From: an uncultured Sphingomonas sp. | GTDB lineage: Bacteria; Pseudomonadota; Alphaproteobacteria; Sphingomonadales; Sphingomonadaceae | Assembly (NCBI RefSeq): GCF_937859915.1 | Contig: NZ_CALMAW010000127.1 | Span: 1 to 35,447, forward strand | Length of the DNA stretch: 35,447 bases | Direction of reading: 5' to 3' | In this document: positions 8,188-16,453 of the stretch, one piece after another | How positions within the stretch are numbered: the stretch's first letter is position 1 | How the letters are laid out: every line of letters begins with the position of its first letter | Notes under the pieces: generated by a model | Databases searched by the model: none | What the model was told of the DNA's origin: nothing | What the model saw: only the letters and a program-made list of their open reading frames with translations | Position numbers and translations under genes: made by a program

Positions 8188-9714
8188 ATGCATCCGCGTC
8201 TGCATGCCGAGGCCCGGCCCGACCATGTCGCGCTGATCGTCGCTGCGACGGGCCAGACGATCACCTACCGCGATCTAGAGACGCGGGCGAACCGCGGCGC
8301 GCGTGCGTTGCGCACGCTTGGACTGGAGATCGGCGATACAATCGCGCTGCTGTGCAACAACCGCCCCGAATGGCTCGACGTCTATTGGGCGGCGCAGCGC
8401 AGCGGGCTGACGCTGGTGCCCGCCTCGACGCGGCTCAAGACAGAAGAGATCGCCTATATCGCCGCGGACAGCGGCGCAAAGGCAGTGCTGATCTCCGATG
8501 CGCTCGCCGACACCGCGCGCGTGCTGCGATATACACCCGGGGTGCCGGCGCTGGTCGGCATCGGCGCGATCAACGACCTGCCCGATTGGACGACACTTGC
8601 CGCCGCGGAGCCCGACGTGCCGATCGCCGACGAGCAGAACGGCACGCGGATGCTTTATTCATCGGGCACGACCGGCCGCCCCAAGGGCATCCGCGCCGCG
8701 CCCGCGCTCGGCTCGCCGATCCAGGCCAATCCGGGCGCAACGCTGTTCGGCGGGATGTACGCGCTGGGGCCGGACACGGTGTACATGGCCCCAGCCCCGC
8801 TCTATCATAGCGCGCCGCTCGGCTTCGTCGTCGCTGTACAGGCGCATGGCGGCACCGTCGTACTGCTTCCCAAGTTCGAGCCCGAGGCGTTCCTGCGCGC
8901 GATCGAGCGATGGCGCGTCACCACAGTTCAGGTGGTGCCGACGATGTTAATCCGCCTGCTGAAGCTGCCCGACGACATCCGCGCGCGCCACAACCTGTCG
9001 TCGTTGACCAACGTCATCCATGCCGCCGCGCCCTGCCCGATCCCGGTCAAGCGCGCGATGATCAATTGGCTCGGGCCGGTGATCGACGAGTTCTATGCTG
9101 GCACCGAGGGCAACGGCACCTGCCGGATCACCAGCGCGGAATGGCTCGCCAGGCCGGGTTCGGTCGGCCGGCCGATTTCCGGCGAGTTGCACATCTGCGA
9201 CGATTCGGGCGCGGAACTGCCCGTCGGCGAAACCGGTACGGTGTGGTTCGGCGGAGGCAAGCCGTTCCGCTATCACAATGACGATGCCAAGACCGCGCAG
9301 TCTCGGCATCCGCAGCATGACGACTGGTCGACGATGGGCGATGTCGGGCATGTCGATGCCACTGGCTATCTGTTCCTTTCCGATCGCAAGGACTTCATGA
9401 TCATCTCGGGCGGGATCAACATTTACCCGCAGGAGGTCGAGAACCTGCTCGTCACGCACCCCGAGGTCGCCGACGTCGCGGTGTTCGGCGTGCCCAACCC
9501 CGAATTCGGCGAGGAGGTGAAGGCAGTGGTGCAGCCGGTCGACTGGGCTTGCGCAGGCGATGCGCTTGCGGACGAGCTGGTAGCATTTTGTCGTACAAGC
9601 CTCGCCGACGTGAAATGTCCGCGGTCGATCGACTTCGATCCGGCGCTGCCCCGCACCGACACGGGCAAATTGTTCAAGAAAGAGGTTCGCGCCCGTTACT
9701 GGCCGACCTCATAA
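8188..9714 (+). CDS. Acyl-CoA synthetase (AMP-forming, FadD-like)
   Basis: 508 aa. It would convert a carboxylic acid, ATP and CoA to acyl-CoA, AMP and PPi. The ANL-superfamily motifs are in order: P-loop-like LYSSGTTGRPKG (about residues 154-165), the aromatic/Glu motif FYAGTEGNG, the adenylate-binding STMGDVGHVD, hinge LSDRKDFMIISGG, and PRTDTGKLFKKEV with the C-terminal catalytic Lys. It follows the enoyl-CoA hydratase by 5 bases. The N-terminus (MHPRLHAEARPDHVAL) matches the common short start of this subgroup, which favours the ATG at 8188. It is the first of two such enzymes in the window; the other is at 30284-31978. Confidence 0.95.
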   Translation: MHPRLHAEARPDHVALIVAATGQTITYRDLETRANRGARALRTLGLEIGDTIALLCNNRPEWLDVYWAAQRSGLTLVPASTRLKTEEIAYIAADSGAKAVLISDALADTARVLRYTPGVPALVGIGAINDLPDWTTLAAAEPDVPIADEQNGTRMLYSSGTTGRPKGIRAAPALGSPIQANPGATLFGGMYALGPDTVYMAPAPLYHSAPLGFVVAVQAHGGTVVLLPKFEPEAFLRAIERWRVTTVQVVPTMLIRLLKLPDDIRARHNLSSLTNVIHAAAPCPIPVKRAMINWLGPVIDEFYAGTEGNGTCRITSAEWLARPGSVGRPISGELHICDDSGAELPVGETGTVWFGGGKPFRYHNDDAKTAQSRHPQHDDWSTMGDVGHVDATGYLFLSDRKDFMIISGGINIYPQEVENLLVTHPEVADVAVFGVPNPEFGEEVKAVVQPVDWACAGDALADELVAFCRTSLADVKCPRSIDFDPALPRTDTGKLFKKEVRARYWPTS

Positions 9715-9882
9715 GCAGCGCAGGCACGATCTGGAGCACTATCGACCATCGGAAAAAGCTTCGCCACCCCGACGTGAAGCGATGAAAAAAAGATCAGGAC
9801 GAGGACATGGACATGCAAATTGGGCGGCTTCCGAATGGCAGGATCGCACCCCGTTCCAGCAACTATCGGGCGTATCGCTGAG

Positions 9883-10743
9883 ATGGCAGACGATCAGATC
9901 AGATCGCTCACATTCGACGGCCATGGTGTCGCAATCGCTGGCGATAGCGTCGGTTCGGCGGATGCGCCGCCGATCCTTTTCCTTCACGGCGGTGGCCAGA
10001 CCCGACAAAGCTGGGGCAAGGCGCTCGTCGAGGCCGCACGGCGTGGATACCACGGCATCGCGATCGACCTGCGCGGTCACGGCGAAAGCGGGTGGGCGCC
10101 CGACGGCGACTATTTGGTCCAGACGTTTTCGGAGGATGTCCGTGCGGTCGTCGAAGCACTTGAAAAACCGCCGATACTGGTCGGCGCGTCGCTAGGCGGG
10201 CTTGCCGCGCTTCTAGTCGCAGCCGCCCCCCCGCCCCTGGTTGCCGGCCTGGTGCTTGTCGACGTCGCCGCTCGGATCGAGCCCGAAGGTGCCGCCGAAA
10301 TCGGTCGTTTCATGACTGCGGCGCCGGACGGCTTCGCCTCGCTCGCCGACGCGGCGGACGCGGTGGCTGCCTATCTGCCGCATCGCTCGCGCCCGACCGA
10401 CCCGTCGGGCTTGCTGCGCAATCTGCGGCTGCGCGACGATGGCCGCTATCATTGGCATTGGGATCCCGCTTTCCTCCGCATCGGCGCCGACGAGCGCTCA
10501 CCCGCCCCCGATCCCCGGCTGTTCGACGATGCCGCGCGCAAGCTACGCGTCCCGACGTTGCTGATCCGCGGCGGGCGCAGCCGGGTTGTCAGTCGCGAGG
10601 GAGTACGCGCCTTTCTCGAACTGGCGCCGCATACCGAATTCGTCGACGTCGCGGATGCCGATCACATGGTCGCAGGGGATGCGAACGACAGTTTCAACGC
10701 CGCAGTCTTTGCGTTCGTGGCGAGACACGTGGCCTCTCGATAA
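9883..10743 (+). CDS. Alpha/beta-hydrolase fold protein
   Basis: 286 aa from ATG 9883; a TTG 21 codons upstream is possible but would add a tail unlike the family. Seen are oxyanion segment LFLHGGGQTRQSW, a strand followed by IDLRGHGES, nucleophile elbow VGASLGG (S103), and DADHMVAGD with H261. The position after strand 6 that usually carries the acidic triad residue reads GGRSRVVS with Arg at 234 where related proteins commonly have Asp. The acid may therefore be elsewhere, or activity may be altered. Likely cleaves an ester, lactone or C-C bond; substrate unknown. It stands 168 bases after the acyl-CoA synthetase and could share its transcript. It is convergent with the next operon. Confidence 0.88.
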   Translation: MADDQIRSLTFDGHGVAIAGDSVGSADAPPILFLHGGGQTRQSWGKALVEAARRGYHGIAIDLRGHGESGWAPDGDYLVQTFSEDVRAVVEALEKPPILVGASLGGLAALLVAAAPPPLVAGLVLVDVAARIEPEGAAEIGRFMTAAPDGFASLADAADAVAAYLPHRSRPTDPSGLLRNLRLRDDGRYHWHWDPAFLRIGADERSPAPDPRLFDDAARKLRVPTLLIRGGRSRVVSREGVRAFLELAPHTEFVDVADADHMVAGDANDSFNAAVFAFVARHVASR

Positions 10744-10861
10744 GGAATCACCACGCCTTTCGAAGACATCCGGCATCGGCGATCCGATTCTTGTTTATGG
10801 GACGATCGGCGAATACGATAACGTGATGTTGCGTCTCGGTTTGATTACGACGGTTCGACGT

Positions 10862-11296
10862 TTAGATTCCAGGGGCGCGCGCAGCCTCAATGTCACTAAG
10901 TAGCTGCCAGATGCGGCCGTCAATCACTTTGGCTGCGTGATCCCGACGTGCTTCCACCGCGCCGTGAAGTGCGATCAGCACGCGCCGGAGACGTGCATTC
11001 TCGCGGTCGAGATCGCTAATACGGATGCTCGGATCGACCGAGGCCGCGGCTTCGCGAAGTTGTATCGCCAGATCATCGTCGACGCTCGCCGTTGCCTCGG
11101 CGAACAGCGTGCGCAACCATGCATTCTCCTCGGCGCGAATCGCCGCCGCATCATTGACCGCCAGCGCTGAAATCCTGGTCAGTATCACCGCCAACCGTGC
11201 AGCCTCGCAGGCGAACGGATCGTCGAGCACGGGCGCGATCCGCGTCTCCAGCGCGTGCGCAATGCCGTTCAGGCTCGTTTCCAGCGTCAGGCTCAA
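10862..11296 (-). CDS. Small helical hypothetical protein coupled to the phosphotransferase
   Basis: 144 aa. Starts at TTG (11294-11296), which overlaps the upstream TGA as TTGA; GGGGA lies at normal distance. No other start fits and the frame is clean from here. The protein is almost all helix: an amphipathic segment around LARLAVILTRISAL-like sequence, acidic/alanine-rich helices, then a predicted coiled coil near ISDLDRENARLRRVLIALHG (about residues 95-115). I do not recognise a named family. Being the last gene of a tightly overlapped trio with a kinase-fold protein and a DUF3237 protein suggests it works with the phosphotransferase, perhaps as a partner subunit (inference). Confidence 0.8.
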   Translation of the reverse strand: MSLTLETSLNGIAHALETRIAPVLDDPFACEAARLAVILTRISALAVNDAAAIRAEENAWLRTLFAEATASVDDDLAIQLREAAASVDPSIRISDLDRENARLRRVLIALHGAVEARRDHAAKVIDGRIWQLLSDIEAARAPGI

Positions 11297-12312
11297 TGGA
11301 ATATTCCCCGATCGCGCAGTATGTCCAAAATTTCCCGGCGATGGAAATGCCCGGCCCGGATCGCCGACACGCCGACGACCATTTCTCGCGCCTTGCCTTC
11401 GGTGAAGCTCGCCTCGGCCGTCGTCCAGATCGCGCAGCCCTTGACCGGCGCGAACAGCCGCCACCAGTCGAGCGCGGCCCGATCGACGACGCGCCCGCTC
11501 GCCGCTTCCCATTCGGCAAGCCCTTCGTCGAGCGGCAAGTGTCGGGTCATCGGCCACATCCCGTCGATCGCCCAAGCAACGTCTTCCAGCGGGTCGCCGA
11601 CATGCGCCATCTCCCAGTCGAGCACTGCGGTGATCGTGCCGTCGGGTGTGAAAAGGAAATTGCCCGAGCGATAGTCGCCATGGATCAGCGCGGCGCTGGC
11701 GGGCTCGGGCGGCGGCGCGGCGCGCAAGCGGCGGATCGCGCCGTGAACGATCGGCTCGGGGACATATTCGCCGGCATCGAGAATCGCTTCCCAGTGGTCC
11801 AGCTCCAGCGACGCGAAGCCGCTCACCTCGCCTCCGTTGCGCAAGTCGGTCAGCCCCAGCGCGACCGGGTCGAGCGCTGCGAGCGTGCCGAGATGCCGCC
11901 AGAATTCCCGTGCCACCTGCGCCGCGTGCTCGTCGAACGTCTCGGTCGACACGAACGGGTTGCTCGGCCGCCCGGCCATGCAGTCCATCACGAAGAACGG
12001 TCGGTCGAGCCATGCGGTATCGAGTTCGAGATGATGCACCGCAGGCACCGGCACGCCGGTGCCCGCGAGCGCGGCGTAGACGGTATATTCCAGGTCGCGC
12101 TCGGCGACGATCAGCCCGGAGGGGGGCGCGCGGCGCAAGATCAGCCGCTTCTCGACCCCATCGCCATTGGCGTCGGTCCAGCGCGCGGTGAACCGGTATA
12201 CCTCCTGGCTGCTACCGCCGTGTATGCGCGACAGATCGTCCACGGCCATGTCGCTAGCGCCAGGCGTATGTGCCGCCAGGTAGGCGGCGATCGATGCCGA
12301 AAGGTCGATCAC
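11293..12312 (-). CDS. Aminoglycoside-phosphotransferase-like kinase (ACAD10/11-N type)
   Basis: 339 aa with kinase fold of the APH/choline-kinase superfamily. Visible are the N-lobe with GGSSQEVYRF and LILRRAPPSG, the catalytic loop HGDYRSGNFLF (about residues 205-215) and the metal-binding VLDWEMAHVGDP. Bacterial relatives cluster with acyl-CoA dehydrogenases and resemble the N-terminal domain of ACAD10/ACAD11, where the kinase phosphorylates 4-hydroxyacyl-CoA before elimination. The start is GTG 12310-12312, overlapping the upstream stop as GTGA. The longer in-frame upstream extension lies in the DUF3237 gene and is shadow. Stop overlaps the next gene as TTGA. Possible role: phosphorylating a hydroxy-acyl-CoA so that water can be lost (inference from the family). 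Confidence 0.92.
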   Translation of the reverse strand: MIDLSASIAAYLAAHTPGASDMAVDDLSRIHGGSSQEVYRFTARWTDANGDGVEKRLILRRAPPSGLIVAERDLEYTVYAALAGTGVPVPAVHHLELDTAWLDRPFFVMDCMAGRPSNPFVSTETFDEHAAQVAREFWRHLGTLAALDPVALGLTDLRNGGEVSGFASLELDHWEAILDAGEYVPEPIVHGAIRRLRAAPPPEPASAALIHGDYRSGNFLFTPDGTITAVLDWEMAHVGDPLEDVAWAIDGMWPMTRHLPLDEGLAEWEAASGRVVDRAALDWWRLFAPVKGCAIWTTAEASFTEGKAREMVVGVSAIRAGHFHRREILDILRDRGIFH

Positions 12313-12740
12313 CGTGCCTCGTAGAATTCGTAAGACAGCCGCGCCGCGCCCCCGCCGGTCAGTGTCAGCGTCGCCTTGCCGACCGCCTGCACCTTGTTGA
12401 GCCATGCATAGCGTTCGTCGCCCGTCTCGAACGTCGGCGCGACAATCACGGTGATCCCGGCCGCCATGTCCGACAGGTCGAGCCTTCCGCCATAGGTCAT
12501 GTAGATCAGCGCATCGTCGTGCGTACGGATCGTCAGGCGGACATCGATCACCGCGATCGACCCGGTCCGCACCGCATAGTCCGCCGCAGCGGGCCCCGCG
12601 AGCGTCCCGCGCAGCCGATCGCCCTCCAGCGTGACGCTGGTCAGCGCGCCGATCGACCGGCTACCCGCGGGGCCGGTGCCGACGAGCAGCGCGGGCGACG
12701 CCTCCATCGTGGCGGTACACAGGGGAATCAATTCGATCAT
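12309..12740 (-). CDS. DUF3237 family protein
   Basis: 143 aa, typical length for this family of small beta-barrel-like proteins of unknown function. Diagnostic parts are GPAAADYAVRTGSIAVIDVR, then a segment containing HDDALIYMTYGGRLD, and the C-terminal YAWLNKVQAVGKATLT. The start at 12740 follows AAGGAGG with four bases spacing. It heads a three-gene minus-strand operon; the stop overlaps the kinase GTG as GTGA. DUF3237 genes are frequent beside acyl-CoA catabolism genes in sphingomonads and mycobacteria. A role in acyl-CoA or aromatic metabolism is plausible but unproven. Confidence 0.9.
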   Translation of the reverse strand: MIELIPLCTATMEASPALLVGTGPAGSRSIGALTSVTLEGDRLRGTLAGPAAADYAVRTGSIAVIDVRLTIRTHDDALIYMTYGGRLDLSDMAAGITVIVAPTFETGDERYAWLNKVQAVGKATLTLTGGGAARLSYEFYEAR

Positions 12741-12891
12741 GGGTCCTCCTTGAACGCGGGCTGCGCAATGGCGCGGGTGGACAATGGCCATAGGCTGTAC
12801 ACCAAGACCAGACCCTTCTCCCCATCATCGCGCCGCCGATGTCGCATATGGAACTCCACGTCGTGTCGTCTGTCGTCTGCGGCAGTCTGTG

Positions 12892-12923
12892 TGCGGACGA
12901 TATTGGAAGGTTATGTGTCCGCA
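12892..12923. promoter_or_regulatory. Inverted repeat upstream of the DUF3237 operon, weak operator/promoter candidate
   Basis: TGCGGAC (12892-12898) and its inverse GTCCGCA (12917-12923) are separated by 18 AT-richer bases. On the minus strand the element starts with TTGCGG, a possible -35 box, and contains AATATC about 15 bases on. It sits 150 bases upstream of the DUF3237 start in a stretch with no gene (12741-12924). Nothing else was recognised in that stretch. The call rests on symmetry and position only. Confidence 0.25.
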
Positions 12924-12924
12924 A

Positions 12925-13460
12925 AAAGCATTGTCCGCCGTCGAGGCGGATCGTGGTATCGTTCACTAGTTTGTCGCCGATGATCTCTCTGGCAGCAGTG
13001 CGTGTTCAGCGAGATCGCCGATGCGCCCCGGGATCAAGTACCCGCGGCCCGAACGTCTCCTGCGCCTTTCCCGCTCCCGAGGCATCGAACGCATGAGTCA
13101 GGAACGTGCCGGGCGTGTCCGCCAGGGTGCCGATAACGACCAGCGCCAGATCCCCAACATTAGAATGATGCCACCCTTAGCCGCAGCACAGGCGACCTAC
13201 CCGTGCTGGCCTTCGAGCCCCGCGATCGAATTGGTGTTGACGATTACCCCGCAAGGCAATCGGCAAGAGGTGCTGACGCTGAACGCGCTGATAAGATAGA
13301 GGGCGGTAGGATGTGCGAAGCCGGCAAGCGACGGGCGGCTCCCCTCGCGCGCCAAGACGCGGGTGTGCTTCACGGGCGGCGGCGACCGCAGTTCAGATCA
13401 GTTCCTCGTTCAAGATGTTGGTGGGAACACGGGCCGCACCATTGTCGATTTACGCGGCGA
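12925..13460 (-). pseudogene. Decayed SDR gene, paralogue of the SDR at 34099-34872
   Basis: The plus-strand text from about 12930 to 13460 can be laid over 34110-34735 piece by piece. The C-terminal block decodes on the minus strand as NDTTIRLDGGQCF against NGTTIRLDGGQRF in the intact gene. Further shared blocks include CGTCTCCTGCGCCTT, CAGCGCCAGATC, AGGCGACC, GTGTTGACGAT, CTGACGCTGAACGCG and CGACGGGCGGCT versus their intact counterparts. Compared with the intact gene there are several frame-breaking indels. These include gaps of roughly 30 bases (near 13255) and 55 bases (near 13395). The C-terminal stop is missing and the first ~45 codons are not recognisable. It is a relic and encodes no enzyme. 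Confidence 0.85.
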
Positions 13461-13491
13461 GGGTTTGAAGCAACCGCCGCAAGTCCTCGCT

Positions 13492-15357
13492 TCACCGCTC
13501 ATATCTCGACTCCGCCTTAGCAGCGTTAAGGTACCGGTCGTTTTGAATATCATGAAGATGACGGTGGAGGTCGAGCGAAACTGCGATCGGTAAGTCGAGC
13601 AGCAGCTGCGCCATCCCCTTGGCGATCGGATCGATCGCGGTGGAGGCGAGCACGCCGCCATCCATCGAATCGGCGACGACGAAGTTGATCGCCGACAAGC
13701 CCGGTACCGCGAACCGCTCGACCGACAGCGGCGTGCCGTTCCCGATCAGGCCGCCATAATGCGCGCCTACCCACTCTGGCGTCAACGCGGCGGCGACATA
13801 GGGCAGGAAACGCGGCTCGCGCGCGATCACCGCGACGTTGAAGAGGTTGCCCTTGTCGCCGCTGCGCGCCCAGGCGAGCCGGATCAGCGGCACCGTGAAC
13901 GCCGGATCGATATCGTCTGGAAGCCCCGGCAGCGCAGGCGCGGGTGCCGCGCGCGACGCCTCGTCACGACCGCCCGTTACCGCCGTGAATGGCACATGCG
14001 CGCCGTCGAGCGTCACGTGCTGCATCACGAACGCCTTGGGCAACAGGAACCCCGCGATGCGCTGTACGGGGCGGACCGACGCCGCCATGCCCATCGTGGT
14101 GCCGACCGCCATGTGGCTGATCGCCGAGCCCTGTTCGCGCGCCAGCAATTCGGCGCCCGCGCGATCGGGATGGTCGGCGATCAGTCGGCAGATCGCGGGA
14201 TCGGCCGGGCCGCCGCGCCCGCCGATCACGTCGCAGCGCGTGCGCGTGAACGGCGGGCGCTGGCTTGCGCGCAGCATCGCGTCACCGCGTGCGAACAGCG
14301 CCTCGCCCATCCGCTTCGCCTTTTCGTCCGCTTCCAGCCCGATCACCGGGATCAGCGCGGTGGCGCGCCAGCCTTCGTCCCAAGTGAGGCTCGCCTTGTA
14401 CGTGTCCGTTCGGCCGAGACCGCGCGCGCCGGTCACCTCGACCCGATCGGGCGCGAGATGGCGAAGCCGGACGTCGGTGAAATCGCATATCACGTCGGCG
14501 ACATAATAACGCTGCGGGTCGCTGACCTCGTAGAGGAGCTGTTCGGACACGGTGCCGATCGAGACCAGCCCGCCCGTCTCGTCGGGCTTGGTGACGACCA
14601 GGCTGCCGTCGGCGCGGCATTCGCCGATCGGCATGCCGATCCCCGCCCAGTCGGGCACGTCGCGCCAGTCGGTAAAGGTGCCCCCCGTCACCTGCGCCGA
14701 ACATTCCAGTAGATGTCCCGCGAGCGTGCCCGCCGCGAGCAGGTCGAAATCGTCCGGGCCCCAGCCGAATTCGTGGATTAGAGGTCCGAGCGCGAGTGCG
14801 CTGTCGACCACACGGCCGGTGACGACGATGTCTGCGCCCGCGGCGAGCGCCGCGGCGATCGGGAAGGCGCCGGTATAGGCCACAAGGCTGTCGATACGGT
14901 CGGCATCGGCTATTCGATCCGCGATCGATCCACCGTCGAACATGTCTCGCGTGTCCCGCCCGACTATACGCCCGACACGTCCGGTGAGGTCGTCGCCCTC
15001 GACCACGCCGATACGCGGCGACAGCCCCTGCGCCGCCGCCGCATCGCGCAGCGCCTGCGCGCACGCCGTCGGCGCCAGCCCCCCGGCATTGGCGACGACG
15101 CGGATGCCGCGGTCGAGCAGCGTCTGGAGATGCGGCAGGATATAGCCGTCGACGAAGTCCGTCGCGAACCCCTGCCCCGTGCTCGTCGCTATTCCGCGCC
15201 CGAGCCCGCCCATCACCGATTCCGCGAGAAAGTCGAAGATGATGTAATCGAGGTCGCCACCCTTCGCGAGCAGCTGCGCGATGCCCATCCGGCTGTCGTT
15301 GTAGAAGGCGGTCGCCGCGCCGATCTTGACGACGCGGTCGCCCCCTCGCGCCGTCAC
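13492..15357 (-). CDS. AtuA-family (DUF1446) protein
   Basis: 621 aa, close to the usual ~600 for acyclic-terpene-utilisation AtuA-type proteins. The N-terminal ~450 residues form the DUF1446 core: IGAATAFYNDSRMGIAQLL, IIFDFLAESVMG, VVANAGGLAP, VVTGRVVDSALALGPL and CDFTDVRL. The C-terminal ~110 residues are the small AtuA ferredoxin-fold domain beginning near PLIRLAWARSGDKGNLFNV. AtuA is needed for citronellol/geraniol degradation in Pseudomonas, but its reaction is not firmly known. GTG 15357 overlaps the esterase stop as GTGA, so esterase and AtuA are co-translated. The geranyl-CoA carboxylase genes (AtuC/AtuF) normally near atuA are absent here. Confidence 0.93.
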   Translation of the reverse strand: MTARGGDRVVKIGAATAFYNDSRMGIAQLLAKGGDLDYIIFDFLAESVMGGLGRGIATSTGQGFATDFVDGYILPHLQTLLDRGIRVVANAGGLAPTACAQALRDAAAAQGLSPRIGVVEGDDLTGRVGRIVGRDTRDMFDGGSIADRIADADRIDSLVAYTGAFPIAAALAAGADIVVTGRVVDSALALGPLIHEFGWGPDDFDLLAAGTLAGHLLECSAQVTGGTFTDWRDVPDWAGIGMPIGECRADGSLVVTKPDETGGLVSIGTVSEQLLYEVSDPQRYYVADVICDFTDVRLRHLAPDRVEVTGARGLGRTDTYKASLTWDEGWRATALIPVIGLEADEKAKRMGEALFARGDAMLRASQRPPFTRTRCDVIGGRGGPADPAICRLIADHPDRAGAELLAREQGSAISHMAVGTTMGMAASVRPVQRIAGFLLPKAFVMQHVTLDGAHVPFTAVTGGRDEASRAAPAPALPGLPDDIDPAFTVPLIRLAWARSGDKGNLFNVAVIAREPRFLPYVAAALTPEWVGAHYGGLIGNGTPLSVERFAVPGLSAINFVVADSMDGGVLASTAIDPIAKGMAQLLLDLPIAVSLDLHRHLHDIQNDRYLNAAKAESRYER

Positions 15358-16310
15358 GCCGCCGCCCCGTGCAGCGCGCGCCGCAGCGCGGTTCGCGACA
15401 CCCGCCGTGCCTCACGCGTGACATGCGCGTCGATCGTCCCGAACGCGTGGAACGCGCCGGGCCAAACGTGCAGCTCGACCGGCACTCCCGCACGGGTCAG
15501 GCGGCGCGCGTAATCGAGCGATTCCTCCAGGAACAGATCGATCGCGCCGACATGGATATAGGTCGGCGGCAGGCCGGACAGGTCGTCCGCGCGGGCGGGC
15601 GAGGCATAGGGCGACACCGCACCCTTTCGGTCGCTTAACATCGACGCCCAGCCGAATCGGTTGTGCGCACGCGTCCAGCCGACCTGGCCGACATGCGGGT
15701 GATCACTGTCGACGCTGCGATCGTCGAGCATCGGTTCGGCAAGATACTGAAAGGCGGGCATCGCCGTGCCGCGGTCGCGCGCCAGCAGCACCATGCCGGC
15801 GACCAGCCCCGCGCCCGCGCTCTCGCCCGCGACCACGATTCGTGCTGGATCGACGCCGAGTTCGGGGGCCGCACCCTGCAACCACAGCAATGCGGCGTGG
15901 CAATCCTCGACGGGGCCGGGAAACGGCGTCTCGGGCGCGAGACGATAGTCGACCGAGACGACGACGCAATCCATTTCGGCGGCGTACGCGCGGCTGTTCG
16001 GGTCGCTCATGTCGGCACTCCCGCTGACGAACCCGCCGCCGTGGATATGGAGGATCGCCGGCAGTGCCGCCGCACCGCGATTGCCGGGCGTATAGATCAG
16101 CACGCGCACATCAGGCGCGCCGTCGGGGCCGGGAACCCGCCGGTCGTCGACGCCCACGGCGCGCATCGCCTCCGAGGTCGGCTTCGGGATCGCCGCTACG
16201 ATCGCGATCAGCATCGCGCGGTAGGCGGGCAGCGTTTCCGCGGTGAGATCGCCGGACAAGGGTTCCTGTCGCCCGGCAGCGAGCTCGGGATCAATCAGAT
16301 GGCGGCTCAT
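15354..16310 (-). CDS. HSL-type (hormone-sensitive-lipase family) alpha/beta hydrolase, esterase
   Basis: 318 aa, a family IV bacterial esterase. The hallmark oxyanion motif is H90-GGGF, the nucleophile elbow is GESAG with S164, the acid is probably Asp in HVGAIDLFLEES, and the His is in GAFHAFG near residue 290. The start 16310 was chosen over a longer frame because GGGA precedes it at normal spacing. It is co-translated with AtuA (GTGA overlap) and divergent from the epoxide hydrolase/BVMO operon, with a 143-base shared gap containing a palindrome. In context it is a good candidate for hydrolysing the ester or lactone made by the nearby Baeyer-Villiger enzymes (inference). Confidence 0.94.
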   Translation of the reverse strand: MSRHLIDPELAAGRQEPLSGDLTAETLPAYRAMLIAIVAAIPKPTSEAMRAVGVDDRRVPGPDGAPDVRVLIYTPGNRGAAALPAILHIHGGGFVSGSADMSDPNSRAYAAEMDCVVVSVDYRLAPETPFPGPVEDCHAALLWLQGAAPELGVDPARIVVAGESAGAGLVAGMVLLARDRGTAMPAFQYLAEPMLDDRSVDSDHPHVGQVGWTRAHNRFGWASMLSDRKGAVSPYASPARADDLSGLPPTYIHVGAIDLFLEESLDYARRLTRAGVPVELHVWPGAFHAFGTIDAHVTREARRVSRTALRRALHGAAA

Positions 16311-16399
16311 AAAGCGTCCCTTTCCAAAAACATCGCTGCGGCGGCGTCGTGACCGTTCTGCAAGTCCGGCATTGAACCGATCCGCCGCATGCCGCATTC

Positions 16400-16430
16400 C
16401 CTTGGCTCCACCGAAGCGGCGGACCCAAGG
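16400..16430. promoter_or_regulatory. 31-bp imperfect palindrome in a divergent promoter gap
   Basis: Left arm CCTTGGCTCCACCG (16400-16413) and right arm CGGCGGACCCAAGG (16417-16430) pair at 12 of 14 positions around an AAG centre. It lies between the divergent esterase and epoxide hydrolase starts (16310 and 16454), 23 bases before the latter. Long symmetry in a shared promoter gap suggests an operator controlling both directions. A hairpin in the leader of the epoxide hydrolase message is the alternative. Confidence 0.45.
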
Positions 16431-16453
16431 ATGTGTGACCGATACCCTGCGCG

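Noticed and set aside
12661-12966. A 101-codon minus-strand reading frame ending inside the DUF3237 gene
   Set aside because: Its front is the end of the decayed SDR (TTIRLDGGQ) read past a lost stop; it is not a separate gene.
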